Of a DNA stretch of 47,829 nucleotides, positions 47,307 to 47,829 are shown in pieces. Position numbers and translations under genes: made by a program. Location: positions 1 to 47,829 of the forward strand of contig SVRY01000017.1 of assembly GCA_015064585.1 (NCBI GenBank), read 5' to 3'. The notes under the pieces were generated by a model that was not told the origin of the DNA, did no database searches, and saw only the letters and a list, made by a program, of their open reading frames with translations. Numbering within the stretch: the stretch's first letter is position 1; each line of letters starts with the position of its first letter. The DNA comes from Oscillospiraceae bacterium. Its GTDB lineage: Bacteria > Bacillota > Clostridia > Oscillospirales > CAG-272.

Positions 47307-47829
47307 TCAACACTCCACCGCTACCTTAATAACTCCGTCGCGCATATTTTCAAACAGCTCATACGCCTCGGCGATCTTTGAGAGAGGATAGGTATGCGTG
47401 ATCAGCGGCTCGGTATCGAGCTTGCCCTCGGCAATGAGCTTCAGCGTTTCCTCGCAGTCGCAACCGTCAACGCCGCCGGTCTTGAAGGTCAGATTCTTGC
47501 CGTACATATCGGGCAATGGCAAGGTCTGCGCCTTATCGTAAAGTGCCACTACCGTGACGATCGCATTCGGACGAGCACACTGCCACGCAAGCTCGAAGGT
47601 GTTCTCTGCTCCGGCAACCTCAAGCACGACATCCGCACCGCCATGATCACTGTTCTCATAAACAAAATCAAGGCATTCTTCGGGTATAACCGTCAGCACG
47701 TCGGGATAGTGCTCATTCACAAACTTGATACGGTTCTCGTCCTTCTCGCATACAATGATACGCTTGGGATTCTTCAGCATCACGCAAAGGAGCGTGCAGA
47801 TTCCCGTAGGACCTGCTCCGATGATGAGA
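47307..47829 (-). CDS. Zinc-type medium-chain alcohol dehydrogenase, C-terminal part (5' end outside window)
   Basis: The frame is open to the window edge, so ~174 C-terminal residues are seen. It includes the Rossmann glycine motif LIIGAGPTGICTLL, the acidic end of strand 2 (VCEKDENRIKFV), a DVVLEVAGAENTFELAWQCA segment and the typical ending PLITHTYPLSKIAEAYELFE with the tail GVIKVAVEC. These are the NAD(P)-binding and C-terminal halves of MDR (medium-chain dehydrogenase/reductase) enzymes; zinc ligands would lie in the missing N-terminal half. Substrate cannot be told. The following gene starts one base after its stop. Confidence 0.85.
   Translation of the reverse strand, partial: LIIGAGPTGICTLLCVMLKNPKRIIVCEKDENRIKFVNEHYPDVLTVIPEECLDFVYENSDHGGADVVLEVAGAENTFELAWQCARPNAIVTVVALYDKAQTLPLPDMYGKNLTFKTGGVDGCDCEETLKLIAEGKLDTEPLITHTYPLSKIAEAYELFENMRDGVIKVAVEC

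Overview
The window looks like a chromosomal segment of a low-to-mid GC, Gram-positive, host-associated Clostridia (probably Oscillospirales/Ruminococcaceae-like). This rests on Firmicutes-style promoters (TTGACA-17-TATAAT) and AGGAGG ribosome sites, lipoprotein signals, a sortase-assembled pilus locus, BspA-type leucine-rich repeats, a cohesin-like and a dockerin-like module, and secreted glycan-degrading enzymes. No taxon can be proved from the sequence alone.

Layout. 0-1.1 kb: end of a YeiH-type transporter and a decayed membrane-protein gene. 1.1-5.5 kb (minus): a BspA-type LRR lipoprotein and a GH110-like beta-helix enzyme. 5.5-8.1 kb: a second membrane-gene remnant, a lipoprotein with a one-base frameshift in an A tract, and an XRE regulator. 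8.2-12 kb: a structured leader before a collapsed padR/DUF4097 operon, a YgjV-type membrane protein, a ferritin-like/VIT1 transporter, then a second copy of the leader before a metallopeptidase-like lipoprotein. 12-15.3 kb: a phosphodiesterase lipoprotein with two LamG-like domains and a membrane-anchored cohesin-like protein. 15.4-23.3 kb: a five-gene MoxR/DUF58/VWA operon. 23.5-24.9 kb: a CNNM/CorC transporter. 24.9-28.1 kb: two more XRE regulators around a deletion scar joining AraC and GH127-like fragments. 28.2-32.3 kb: a 1355-residue surface GH97. 32.4-33.7 kb (minus): a MinD/ParA ATPase and a methylglyoxal-synthase-like protein lacking most catalytic residues. 33.9-43.3 kb (minus): a pilus operon in the order coiled-coil protein, signal peptidase, tip adhesin, major pilin, class C sortase, minor pilin, sortase-like protein without catalytic residues. 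43.5-44.6 kb: a PTS IIC-type membrane protein. 44.8-45.0 kb: tRNA-Pro with a second copy of its 3' end. 45.3-47.8 kb (minus): an accessory cluster (small protein, HNH endonuclease, HTH protein, large protein with an RNxxxH motif) behind an alcohol dehydrogenase that runs off the edge.

How the parts relate. Most genes concern the cell surface: adhesion (pili, LRR, cohesin/dockerin), glycan and protein breakdown (GH97, GH110-like, phosphodiesterase, metallopeptidase) and envelope-associated VWA machinery.

The most notable unexplained feature is a 150-180 nt leader found three times (8229-8403, 10459-10606 and, on the minus strand, 35410-35591). Each copy ends in small hairpins that keep pairing while changing sequence and that abut the ribosome-binding site. 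The downstream genes are padR, a metallopeptidase lipoprotein and the minor pilin. This is a candidate undescribed cis-regulatory RNA. Other points: a promoter-containing direct repeat flanks the whole pilus operon; several proteins keep an enzyme fold but have lost catalytic residues (sortase-like, CHAP-like, MGS-like); and a possible HEPN/HTH module lies next to a tRNA integration-type repeat.
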